DNA from: Mesorhizobium sp. LHD-90
GTDB lineage: Bacteria; Pseudomonadota; Alphaproteobacteria; Rhizobiales; Rhizobiaceae
Reading direction: 5' to 3'
Length of the DNA: 64,000 nt
NCBI RefSeq assembly: GCF_030929505.1
Contig: NZ_JAVFVV010000005.1
Span: forward strand, 248,001 to 312,000
Part shown: positions 55,060 through 64,000 of the stretch, piece after piece
How the letters are laid out: each line of letters begins with the position of its first letter
Position numbering within the stretch: the stretch's first letter is position 1
Made by a program: the position numbers and the translations under genes
The notes under the pieces: generated by a model
The model's input: the letters and a program-made list of their open reading frames with translations, nothing else
Databases searched by the model: none
Told to the model about the DNA's origin: nothing

Positions 55060-55181
55060 CTCGCCCCGCCGTCAAGCTTGCCGATGTCTTGCCGCATCGT
55101 CTTCCTGCCTGCTTTTGCGGCGCCCTCCCCGGGCGCCGGGTAACGACGGTTTCCGCCACTCATCGTCTACACCACCTCTGC

Positions 55182-55210
55182 AAAAGGCCCGACGAAGCCG
55201 CCGGGCCTTT
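55182..55210 (-). terminator. terminator-like hairpin between dnaK and dnaJ
   Basis: Read on the minus strand, AAAGGCCCG (55202-55210) pairs with CGGGCCTTT (55183-55191) around a 10-base loop, with one more T following. It is 22 bases after the dnaK stop. The short T tract suggests attenuation, which would lower dnaJ relative to dnaK, rather than a full stop. Confidence 0.6.
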
Positions 55211-55231
55211 CCAGGTTTCACCATCGGATCG

Positions 55232-57145
<1,914 letters not shown>

Positions 57146-57266
57146 GTTCTAGTCTCTCCGTTTAGCAGGTTTTCAGGACCCAATGAGGCGTTCCGGTGAA
57201 AACCCCTGTTCTCTGGAAATTCGCCCGGCGGACCGCATGCAACGGCCGCCCGGCGGCTGTGGCGCG

Positions 57267-57296
57267 TATATAAGAATAGCCATTTCGCCGTGCAAG
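57267..57296 (-). promoter_or_regulatory. RpoH (heat-shock) type promoter of dnaK
   Basis: On the minus strand CTTGCA (57291-57296) is followed after 16 bases by CTTATATA (57267-57274). Both boxes fit the alphaproteobacterial sigma-32 pattern, and the distance to dnaK leaves a leader of roughly 115 bases. The leader is GC-rich and may fold. Confidence 0.65.
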
Positions 57297-57362
57297 CGCC
57301 GTAAAGCCGGCAACGAACGGGAAATGTGGGCAAAACCGCGGCCATCCCCCATATTCACCGGC

Positions 57363-58481
57363 ATGACCGACACGGCCACGATCGATCCGGCAGCTATGCG
57401 CCGTCACCGGCTGACCAACACGCTGCACACCGGCCTGCTGGCGGGCGGCAGCCTGCTGCTGCTTGCCGTCACCGCCTGGGTGTTCGGCGGCCCGATCGGC
57501 GTGGTCCTGGCCATAGTCTTCGGCGCCGTTTCGCTGGCGGCGGTGCGGCGCGTCAGCCCGCAGATGGTCTTGTCCATGTACAAGGCCCGGCCGGTGACCG
57601 AGGCCGAGTTTCCGGCCGGCGTCCGGCTTCTGCGCATCCTGTCGCAGCGCGCCGGCCTGCCAGCCGCGCCAAAACTCCATGTCATCCCCTCGCAGATGAT
57701 GAACGCCTTCGCGGTCGGCCGCCGCGACGATTCCGTCATCGCCATCACCGACGCGCTGGCGCGGCGGCTGACGATGCGGGAACTCGCCGGCGTGCTGGCC
57801 CATGAGATCAGCCATATCGCGCATGAGGACATCAAGGTGATGGCGCTGGCCGATATCGTCTCGCGCTTCACATCGGTCATGTCGACCGTCGGCCTGCTCA
57901 CGCTGATCATCAACATAGGCGGCCTGTTCGGCGGCATGGGCGAGCCGGTGCCGTGGCTCGCCGTGCTGGTGCTGCTCGCCGCGCCCACCGTTGGTGGCCT
58001 GCTGCAGATGGCGCTGTCGCGCACCCGCGAATTCGACGCCGATTTCGGTGCGGCGGTGTTGACCGGCGATCCGGATGGGCTCGCCTCGGCGCTGCAAAAA
58101 CTGGAGCGGGCGCGCGGGCGGCTTTGGGAGGGCATCCTGCTGCCCGGCGGCCGCATCCCCGATCCATCGGTGCTGCGCACGCATCCGGCAACCAAGGACA
58201 GGCTGGAGCGGCTGGCGGCGTTGAAGGCCGAGATGGGTGCACTGGCCGGCGAGGCGGCGATCGTGCTGCCGTCCACTTCGACACCTGCGCGGCCGATCCC
58301 GGTTCCGCGTGGTTCGCTGGTGCCGCGCATCCATCAACATGGCGGCCGGCATGGACCGCTCTACGGCTCGCTGATGGCTCCGCTGGCAGAAATCGGCGAC
58401 GCTCCGGGTTGCGACGCTTCACTTCACATGCCGGACGGGGCGCCGCGCGTCCGTCTGCTGCGCGGCCTCGCCTGGTGGTGA
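57363..58481 (+). CDS. M48 family zinc metalloprotease (HtpX-like)
   Basis: A 372-residue membrane protease. The zinc site is HEISH (His147, Glu148, His151) with the third ligand glutamate in TREFDADFGAAV. Two spans precede the catalytic helix (about 22-60) and two follow it (about 165-205). A C-terminal extension of about 100 residues after THPATKDRLERLAAL is longer than in E. coli HtpX. The family performs membrane protein quality control. The gene is divergent from dnaK, whose promoter region it shares, so heat control is possible. Confidence 0.87.
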   Translation: MTDTATIDPAAMRRHRLTNTLHTGLLAGGSLLLLAVTAWVFGGPIGVVLAIVFGAVSLAAVRRVSPQMVLSMYKARPVTEAEFPAGVRLLRILSQRAGLPAAPKLHVIPSQMMNAFAVGRRDDSVIAITDALARRLTMRELAGVLAHEISHIAHEDIKVMALADIVSRFTSVMSTVGLLTLIINIGGLFGGMGEPVPWLAVLVLLAAPTVGGLLQMALSRTREFDADFGAAVLTGDPDGLASALQKLERARGRLWEGILLPGGRIPDPSVLRTHPATKDRLERLAALKAEMGALAGEAAIVLPSTSTPARPIPVPRGSLVPRIHQHGGRHGPLYGSLMAPLAEIGDAPGCDASLHMPDGAPRVRLLRGLAWW

Positions 58482-58571
58482 GCGCGCCGCACGCTCGGAT
58501 CGTCCCGCGTCGCTCTTCGCTCCGGCCGGCCGGTCGAACAGGCTCCCTATATTGATCGTGAGGGACGCGGC

Positions 58572-60131
58572 CTAACCAACGCCCGGCAGGGTGATGACAA
58601 AACGCGCGCCCGCGGCGCCGTCGGCCAGCGTGATGGTTCCGTCATGCGCCTTGACCAACGCCGCGACGATGCCCAGCCCGAGCCCGGTGCCGCCGCTGTC
58701 GCGCCGCGTGGTGAAGAACGGCTCGAATATTCTTGCCCGGTTCACGGGCGGCACGCCGTCGCCGTCGTCGTCGGCAATGACCGTGACCGTGCCGTCTTCG
58801 GAAGCCGCCAGCCGGAAGTGTTTCGCGCCGTGGCGTGCGGAATTGTCGGCAAGATTCCGCAACAGGATCGCGGCATTCTCGGCCGACATGCGGAAGCGGA
58901 TGTTTTCACCAGCCTCGATCTCGACGGCGAGCCTCGGTTCCTCACCGAGTGTGGAAACCGCCTCTGCCAGCGAGGCGGTCTCGCCGCCGCTCACCGTGCT
59001 TTCCGCCCGCGCCAGCTCGATCAGCCGGCGCACCAGCCCGTTCAGCCTTTCGGTGTCGTCTACGATGTTGGCGTGAAAGCGCGCCCGCGTCGCCTCGTCC
59101 ATGCTGTCGCCGCCGTCGCGCAGCAGCTCGGCGGCGCCCTGGATCGCCGTGAGCGGCGATTTCAGCTCGTGCGAGACGTGGGTGGCGAAGGTGCGGATCG
59201 TGTCGGAACGCGCCTGCAGCTTTCGCGCCATGTCGAGGAAGGCGCCGGCGAGTTCGGCCATCTCGCGGGTGCCGTGATGGCCGAGCGGGCGGATGGCGTC
59301 GCGGTCGCCGGCGGCGATGCGGGCGGTGCGGTCCATCAGCTCGTACATCGGCCGGCTGACGGTGCGGATGAAAACGAAGGCGATCAGCAGCGTGGCGGCA
59401 AGGATGGTGACGGTGGCCAGCGCCAGCTTGCCGCGCTCGGCATAGAGATGTTTGACGATATTGCTCGGCGTGCGCGACATGTAGACGACGCCGGCGACGC
59501 GGTCTTCGACCACCACCGGTATCGCCACAAAGATGCGCAACATGGTGCCGCGGCTGACCGAATAGAGCGGCGGCGATGGCCGGTCGCGGATGCGCGAGCG
59601 CAGCGCGCTGGCATATCGCCCGTCGAGCGCAGCGCGAACCTCCTCGACTTGCGACAGCGAGCGCCCGACCTCGCTGCCGCCGGCAATCACCACGCCGGAG
59701 GGATCGAGCAGCCGAAAGCCGGCCAGCGTCGTCCGTTGCGCGGCATCAAGTATTTCCGAGAGTTTCGCTCCAAGTGCCGAAAAGGCGGGATCGGGCGTGC
59801 CCGGCGTCGAATCCGGGCGCGGCGGCAGGATCGGGTCGAGCGCCAGGTCGAGCGAGGGTTCGATCGGGCGCAGCCGTTCCGACCGTTCCGCCGGTGGCCT
59901 TTCGGGCACGTTCGCTCCGAAGTTCGATGACGGGATCGACGCGGCGCGCAGCTCCGCGGCGAAGGCTGCGGCGATCACCGCGCCCTGGCCGATGAGTTCC
60001 GCCTCGGTCTGGCGGATCAACTGGTTCTCATAGACGCGGAAGAAGAACAGGCCGGCCAGCGGCAGCGCCAGCACCGTCAGCAGGATGGCGAATACGACGA
60101 GGCCGAGGCGCGGCCGCCATTTGTCCCTCAC
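58572..60131 (-). CDS. CreC-like membrane sensor histidine kinase
   Basis: A 519-residue kinase with spans at about residues 9-31 and 240-260, a periplasmic sensing loop of about 200 residues, a HAMP domain, H-box RTFATHVSHELKSPLTAI and ATPase boxes (DNSARHG, DDGDGVPP, GGTGLGLGIV). I chose the GTG at 60131, which overlaps the regulator stop and has AGG upstream; a GTG at 60140 adds three residues. The pair with the regulator resembles CreB/CreC. What it senses is not known here. Confidence 0.85.
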   Translation of the reverse strand: MRDKWRPRLGLVVFAILLTVLALPLAGLFFFRVYENQLIRQTEAELIGQGAVIAAAFAAELRAASIPSSNFGANVPERPPAERSERLRPIEPSLDLALDPILPPRPDSTPGTPDPAFSALGAKLSEILDAAQRTTLAGFRLLDPSGVVIAGGSEVGRSLSQVEEVRAALDGRYASALRSRIRDRPSPPLYSVSRGTMLRIFVAIPVVVEDRVAGVVYMSRTPSNIVKHLYAERGKLALATVTILAATLLIAFVFIRTVSRPMYELMDRTARIAAGDRDAIRPLGHHGTREMAELAGAFLDMARKLQARSDTIRTFATHVSHELKSPLTAIQGAAELLRDGGDSMDEATRARFHANIVDDTERLNGLVRRLIELARAESTVSGGETASLAEAVSTLGEEPRLAVEIEAGENIRFRMSAENAAILLRNLADNSARHGAKHFRLAASEDGTVTVIADDDGDGVPPVNRARIFEPFFTTRRDSGGTGLGLGIVAALVKAHDGTITLADGAAGARFVITLPGVG

Positions 60132-60820
60132 GCGCCGCACCTGCCGAGCCGGAAGCCGACGCCATGCACCGTCTCGATGGCGTCGGTGCAGCCCGCCGCC
60201 ACGAATTTCGCGCGGATGTTGCGGATGTGGCTGTCGACGGTGCGGTCGGAGATGTGGATGTTGGCGGCGTGGCTGGCGTCGACGATCTGCGCTCGGGTCA
60301 GCACATGCGCCGGGCGCGCGAGCAGCCTCCTGACAATAGAAAACTCGATTGCCGTGAGGCCGAGATCCGTCTCGCCGAAGCGGGCGGCGCGGCTGGCCGG
60401 CCGCAAGGTCAGCCGGCCATGCGAGACGGGCTCGTCCTCGTCCGCGTCAGGCTCCGGGCGGGCGCGCCGCAGGATGACGTTGACGCGCGCAACCAGTTCG
60501 CGGGGGCTGAAGGGCTTCGTCACATAGTCGTCGCCGCCCATTTCCAGGCCGAGGATGCGGTCGATCTCCTCGTCGCGGGCCGACAGGAAGAGGATCGGCA
60601 GGCGCGAAGTCTTGCGCAGCTCGCGGCAGACCTCCAGCCCGTCCATGCGCGGCATGCCGACGTCGAGCACCATCAGGTCGGGCGGCTTGCGCTCGGCCTG
60701 CGCCAGGGCGGACGCGCCGTCGCCGACGGCATCGACCACCATGCCGGCCTTTTCCAGCGCAAAGCAGATGACTTCGCGGATATGCGGGTCGTCGTCGGCA
60801 ACGAGGATGCGATGCGCCAT
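60128..60820 (-). CDS. CreB-like OmpR-family response regulator
   Basis: A 230-residue regulator with phosphoacceptor Asp53 (LMVLDVGMPRMDG), the acidic pair ADDD and the KPFSP lysine in the receiver, and a winged-helix output domain (TAIEFSIVRRLL, RTVDSHIRNIRAKF, VHGVGFRLG). The ATG at 60820 gives MAHRILVADDD. It overlaps the kinase by 4 bases and follows the DUF4173 gene by 10 bases, so all three are likely one transcript. Confidence 0.87.
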   Translation of the reverse strand: MAHRILVADDDPHIREVICFALEKAGMVVDAVGDGASALAQAERKPPDLMVLDVGMPRMDGLEVCRELRKTSRLPILFLSARDEEIDRILGLEMGGDDYVTKPFSPRELVARVNVILRRARPEPDADEDEPVSHGRLTLRPASRAARFGETDLGLTAIEFSIVRRLLARPAHVLTRAQIVDASHAANIHISDRTVDSHIRNIRAKFVAAGCTDAIETVHGVGFRLGRCGA

Positions 60821-60830
60821 CGGCGGCCTC

Positions 60831-62369
60831 TCAACGCGGATCGAGCGGCAGGCCCGGAGGGACCGGCCGCATGTTTTCGTCCAGATAGCGCGAAAGCCGC
60901 CAGCCGCGAAACGTCCAGGCGCGCCATTCGGCGGTCTGCCGTTCATGGCGCCGCGCCAGCCAATCGCGGTCCCGGCGGAGCGACGCCGGGTCGGCAGTGC
61001 GCTCCGGCACCGCGCCAGCGATGAGAAGGTCGAGCGCCGGCACCGCCGCCGGGCCGAGCGAAAGCAGATAGGATCGATCCAGCGGCAGGCCCCGGCCGTT
61101 CATTTCAAGACTGTGGCGTACGTTGTAGTCGGCGATCAGTCCGGCGAAGTTTACGAAACAGCCTGCATAAAGCGTCAAGGAAAGCGTCAGAAGATTGGCG
61201 TCGACCAGCCAGCCGTTCGGTTTTTCCAGCGCGATGCGCGCCACGATCAGCAGAAGCCCCACCGCCACCAGTCCCATCCAGATGAAGGCCGCCACCCGCC
61301 AATAGGTCAGCATGTAGATGTCGATGTAGAGGTCGAGCCGCAGGATCGACGACAGGACCAGCACGACGTTCTGCGCGATCCACAGATAAACCAGCAGGCG
61401 GATAGGCCGGTCGGCGGAGGCCGCGCTGCCCGGCCGCAAGGCCAGCAGCACGAAACCGGCGGCAAGCAGCGCCGTGGCGATCAGCGGATAGGCGCCGCGA
61501 TGCGCGTATTCCGCATAGGTCATGCCGTCGGGCAGGGCCACGCCGCCCCACAGGTAGACGATGTCGAGAAGAGTCTCGACGGCGAAGATGGCATTGAAGA
61601 TCAGCAGCGCGCGAAAGATCGCGGCCCTGCCGAACAGCGTGTCGAACAACCGGTCGGGCTCTGTCTTCGCCGGCGCAAATCTCGGTCCCGGCGCGGGCGA
61701 AAGGCCGGGCGTGCTTCGCCGCTGAAAGACTTTTGGCAGGCGCGGGCGCAACAAGGCCCAGACACAGAAGATGACGGCGAGCCAGAAGGCCAGCTGCAAA
61801 GGCTGGAGCAGGGCAAGCAGCGCCCGCGGATCGAGCAGTGCGACCCATCGTTCGACGACCGGGTTCGCCATGGCGAACAGCGTAATGAACACTAAGGCGA
61901 GGACGATGGGCATGAGCCAGCCCAGCACAATGGCGAGCCGGACCATGCCGCCTTTCGTGCGGCGGCTTGCCCTGCGCCAGCGGAGAAGGTCTAAAGGCAA
62001 GCGGAACGGTGTCGCAAGCGCCAGCGCGGGCAACTGCCGCGCCATGTTTGCAAGGCCGTTGCGCAGGCGTCCCGAGGCGGCAAGGGCGAATATGCCGAGC
62101 GAGGCAATCGCGACGGACACGGAAAGCAGGCTGATGTTTTCCACCAGCGGCAGCAGGCCGGCCGCCAGGAACGCCCACAGGACGGAGGCTCGCCGGTCAG
62201 GCGGTGTCCGGTTGGCGATGGCAATGCCGACGCCGAGCAGTGCGGCGAACAGAAGCAGCGAAATCCCGAACGGATGCCCGAACAGCAGGAAATCGGCGGC
62301 GGCCGTCAGGGCGGCTGTGATGCCGAGCCGTGCTGCAAAACCCGGGCGCGATATTGCGGCGCTGATCAT
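60831..62369 (-). CDS. DUF4173-family polytopic membrane protein
   Basis: A 512-residue protein with about eleven hydrophobic segments and a soluble C-terminal tail (from about residue 440) rich in Arg and Trp. The conserved region includes YLWGGVALPDGMTYAEYAHRGAYPLIATALL, a loop typical of DUF4173 (related to DUF4153). The function is unknown; it is found beside CreBC-like systems in rhizobia, as here. The ATG at 62369 has AGGA upstream. In E. coli the third gene of the cre set is creD, a membrane protein of a different family. Confidence 0.85.
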   Translation of the reverse strand: MISAAISRPGFAARLGITAALTAAADFLLFGHPFGISLLLFAALLGVGIAIANRTPPDRRASVLWAFLAAGLLPLVENISLLSVSVAIASLGIFALAASGRLRNGLANMARQLPALALATPFRLPLDLLRWRRASRRTKGGMVRLAIVLGWLMPIVLALVFITLFAMANPVVERWVALLDPRALLALLQPLQLAFWLAVIFCVWALLRPRLPKVFQRRSTPGLSPAPGPRFAPAKTEPDRLFDTLFGRAAIFRALLIFNAIFAVETLLDIVYLWGGVALPDGMTYAEYAHRGAYPLIATALLAAGFVLLALRPGSAASADRPIRLLVYLWIAQNVVLVLSSILRLDLYIDIYMLTYWRVAAFIWMGLVAVGLLLIVARIALEKPNGWLVDANLLTLSLTLYAGCFVNFAGLIADYNVRHSLEMNGRGLPLDRSYLLSLGPAAVPALDLLIAGAVPERTADPASLRRDRDWLARRHERQTAEWRAWTFRGWRLSRYLDENMRPVPPGLPLDPR

Positions 62370-62848
62370 GGCCGCCGTCCTGCGGAAGCCAGGCGCCGCG
62401 CGGGCCGTTTGGTATGCCGGCAGGGAGGCGCGAAGGTGAAAATCGTCGCGCTGCCCCGCGGGCGCGGCAGCGGGTCGAGCCACCAGGCGTCGAACCGGAT
62501 GCGATCCGGGAGCCGGGGTTCGAGCGAGGGGAGGGCGTGATTCCGGTTTGGCATGCGGCGCTTTTGCCGGACCATGCTGGCCGGCATGCGCCGCCGCCGC
62601 GCAGAGTTTCAGGCTTGCCGTGCAGAAATCGTGCAGGGGGCGGTGCGATGTCGGTTTACCGGGCCGGCATGGCCTCCTGCCCAAGTGGGTCGGACACACG
62701 CTTGGACGCGACACTCATACCAAGGGTCATTTTCCTTGACCGTCGGCGCTGCCCCTCACTGTCCTGCCGGACATCTCTCCCCGTGTAGAACGGGGAGAGA
62801 GCCGCTGGCCGCAACCTGCGCGGCGACCATCAGCCAAAAGCAAGAAGA
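62370..62848. other. 479-base intergenic region with repeat hairpins
   Basis: No gene can be supported. A perfect 11-bp hairpin TCTCTCCCCGT-GTAGA-ACGGGGAGAGA (62774-62800) and a shorter one GGTCA/TGACC (around 62727-62746) resemble intergenic repeats common in rhizobial genomes. A short minus-strand frame (62366-62587) ends overlapping the DUF4173 ATG but looks like Arg/Pro-rich background. The promoter of the DUF4173-CreBC group should lie near 62380-62480. Confidence 0.5.
62774..62800. repeat. perfect 11-bp intergenic hairpin
   Basis: The arms TCTCTCCCCGT (62774-62784) and ACGGGGAGAGA (62790-62800) flank the loop GTAGA. It lies 49 bases beyond the stop of the leftward oxidoreductase gene. 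Without a T tract it is more likely a dispersed repeat than a terminator, although it could slow transcripts from the right. Confidence 0.6.
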
Positions 62849-63835
62849 TCAGACCGGCTCCCAGCCGTCCCTTTCCGAGGCGCGGAAGATGGCGTCGATG
62901 ACCTTCTGGTTCTTCACCGACTCCTCCAGCGTGAACACCGCGTCGCCGCCGCCCTGCGCGGCGCGGGCAAAAGTCTCGACCTCCAGCCGGTACTGCCGCG
63001 TCGCCGGAAAGCGGAAGACGGTCGCCTCTGTGTGGTTCTGGTTGTGCAGCTCGATGCGGTGATGATCGTAGTCGCCGGCGTTGAACGGCGCGTGCACCTC
63101 GATAAAACCCTTCTCGCCGTGGAACACCATGAACTGGCGCAGCGCCATCTGCGTCGAGCAATAGAAGGTCAGGTGGAAGTCGCCGAAATCGGCCTTGGTG
63201 CTGGAATAGGTGTCAGTTCCGAATTTTGGGTCGCGCTCGACCGTCGACTGGATGCGCAGCGGCTCCTTGCTGGTGACGAAACGGGTCGAGACGGTCGGGT
63301 AGACGCCAATGTCGGGCAGCGCACCGCCGCCGAGCTCGGGGATGTTGCGCATGTTGGTGGCGTCTACGTTATAATAGGAGAAGGCGCCCTGCACATGGCG
63401 CAGCCGGCCGATCGCGCCGCCCTGCACCAACTCGCGAACCTTGATCCATTGCGGGTGGTAGACCACCATGAAGGCCTCGCAGACGAGAACCTTGTTGCGG
63501 TCGCGCGCGGCGATCACCTCGGCGATGTCCTTGGCGTCGAGCGCCAGCGGCTTTTCGACCAGGACGTGCTTGCCGGCGTCGGCGGCCTTCACCGCCCATT
63601 CGACATGCTGCGAGGTCGGCAGCGGGATGTAGACGCCGTCGATCGTATCGGAAGCCAGCATCTCCTCGTAGGAGCCGAAGGCATGCGGCGCGCCGAAGCG
63701 ATCGGCCAACGCGCGCGCCTTGGCCACGTCGCGGCTCGCCACCGCCGTCAGCACACCGTTCTCGGCGTCCTGGATGGCCGGCAGAAGCTGCTCGCGCCCG
63801 ATCTTTGCCGTCGACAGAACACCCCAGCGAAACAT
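62849..63835 (-). CDS. Gfo/Idh/MocA family oxidoreductase
   Basis: A 328-residue NAD(P)-dependent sugar or polyol dehydrogenase. The Rossmann start is [27 protein letters not shown] is the conserved EKP motif with the catalytic lysine, and [12 protein letters not shown] holds the region of the catalytic His/Asp/Tyr pair. The ATG at 63835 is the usual start. The substrate cannot be told. An aldo/keto reductase gene ends 79 bases upstream on the same strand, so the two may act on related sugars. Confidence 0.9.
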   Translation of the reverse strand: MFRWGVLSTAKIGREQLLPAIQDAENGVLTAVASRDVAKARALADRFGAPHAFGSYEEMLASDTIDGVYIPLPTSQHVEWAVKAADAGKHVLVEKPLALDAKDIAEVIAARDRNKVLVCEAFMVVYHPQWIKVRELVQGGAIGRLRHVQGAFSYYNVDATNMRNIPELGGGALPDIGVYPTVSTRFVTSKEPLRIQSTVERDPKFGTDTYSSTKADFGDFHLTFYCSTQMALRQFMVFHGEKGFIEVHAPFNAGDYDHHRIELHNQNHTEATVFRFPATRQYRLEVETFARAAQGGGDAVFTLEESVKNQKVIDAIFRASERDGWEPV

Positions 63836-63913
63836 TTTTCCATCCCTCGAATTAAAAACCGGCGGACCCTAGCGCATGGTTTTCGGGAATGAAACCGCAA
63901 GAACGGTTTTGGC

Positions 63914-64000
63914 TCAGATCATCTCTAGCCTCTGCCTGCGGCGCGGCGGCGGGAAGGCAGCGTCGAGCTCGGAAAGGTCCGCCGGCGTCAACGTCAGGTC
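63914..64000 (-). CDS. C-terminus of an aldo/keto reductase (5' part outside the window)
   Basis: Only the last 28 codons and the TGA (63914-63916) are present, read from the window edge. They translate to a segment ending DLSELDAAFPPPRRRQRLEMI. This tail (L-x-LDxxFPxPxxxxPLEM-) is the usual end of rhizobial aldo/keto reductases, which supports the call despite the short length. It is cotranscribed in direction with the Gfo/Idh/MocA gene. Confidence 0.6.
   Translation of the reverse strand, partial: DLTLTPADLSELDAAFPPPRRRQRLEMI

Noticed and set aside
62366-62587. 73-codon minus-strand frame ending in an ATGA overlap with the DUF4173 gene
   Set aside because: The overlap is suggestive, but the product is Arg/Pro-rich with no ribosome site or family resemblance; I judge it background.

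Overview
This is a GC-rich, gene-dense chromosomal segment of an alphaproteobacterium of the order Hyphomicrobiales, most like Mesorhizobium and its relatives. That placement rests on the ChvI/ChvG two-component pair next to a truncated HPr kinase, EIIA-Man and HPr, the his-coaA cluster, a TsaE-AmgK fusion next to MurU, AddB/AddA next to trxA, dnaK-dnaJ-pmtA-pyrF, and many DUF families (1402, 2585, 2628, 4173) typical of rhizobia. I identified no species. No tRNA, rRNA, CRISPR array, prophage or intact insertion sequence was seen. Both window edges cut a gene.

Layout. 1-4.6 kb (minus): DUF1402, hslU, DUF2585, GNAT, hslV and a small unknown gene, with an inverted-repeat mini-element between the last two. 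4.6-5.15 kb: a non-coding divergent region with strong secondary structure. 5.15-12.0 kb (plus): hisB-DUF2628-hisH-DUF1330-hisA-[arginase family-Uma2-Uma2]-hisF-hisE-coaA, where a three-gene insertion splits hisA from hisF. 12.1-19.2 kb (minus): alkB, LysM/BON protein, arfB, pckA, then two PLP enzymes and an SDR that lie between pckA and chvI. 19.9-24.2 kb (plus): chvI-chvG-hprK-EIIA-HPr, with two long foldback repeats bracketing hprK. 24.3-37.8 kb (plus): ahcY, a DivL-type kinase with tyrosine in place of the phospho-histidine, tsaE-amgK, murU, addB, addA, trxA. 37.9-46.5 kb is the most accessory-looking part: a De Ley-Doudoroff galactose block (SDR, dgoK, dgoA), a GGDEF/EAL protein, a GtrABC-like lipid-linked glycosylation cassette and a secreted SGNH hydrolase. 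46.7-49.9 kb: gshB, comM with a LexA box, and a transglutaminase-like peptidase with a CtrA-type site. 50.1-57.1 kb (minus): phaZ, DUF1330, pyrF, FMN reductase, pmtA, dnaJ, dnaK (heat-shock-type promoter). 57.4-64 kb: M48 protease, a CreB/CreC-like pair with a DUF4173 membrane protein, a Gfo/Idh/MocA oxidoreductase and the tail of an aldo/keto reductase.

How it fits together. Most of the window is core metabolism and envelope or cell-cycle control: histidine and CoA synthesis, gluconeogenesis (pckA), PTS-Ntr phosphorelay, SAH recycling, cell-cycle signalling (DivL), peptidoglycan recycling (AmgK/MurU), recombination (AddAB, ComM) and proteostasis (HslUV, DnaKJ, HtpX-like). Regulatory sites read directly from the sequence include a palindrome before ahcY (SahR-type), LacI-type half-sites before pckA, GTTC-N7-GTTC before comM, TTAA-N7-TTAAC before the transglutaminase-like gene, and an RpoH-type promoter before dnaK.

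I found no clearly unprecedented system. The best leads are the foldback repeats bracketing hprK, the structured non-coding region at 4.64-4.90 kb, the Uma2 pair with a recently homogenised 5' end inside the his operon, and lysozyme-like motifs in DUF1402.
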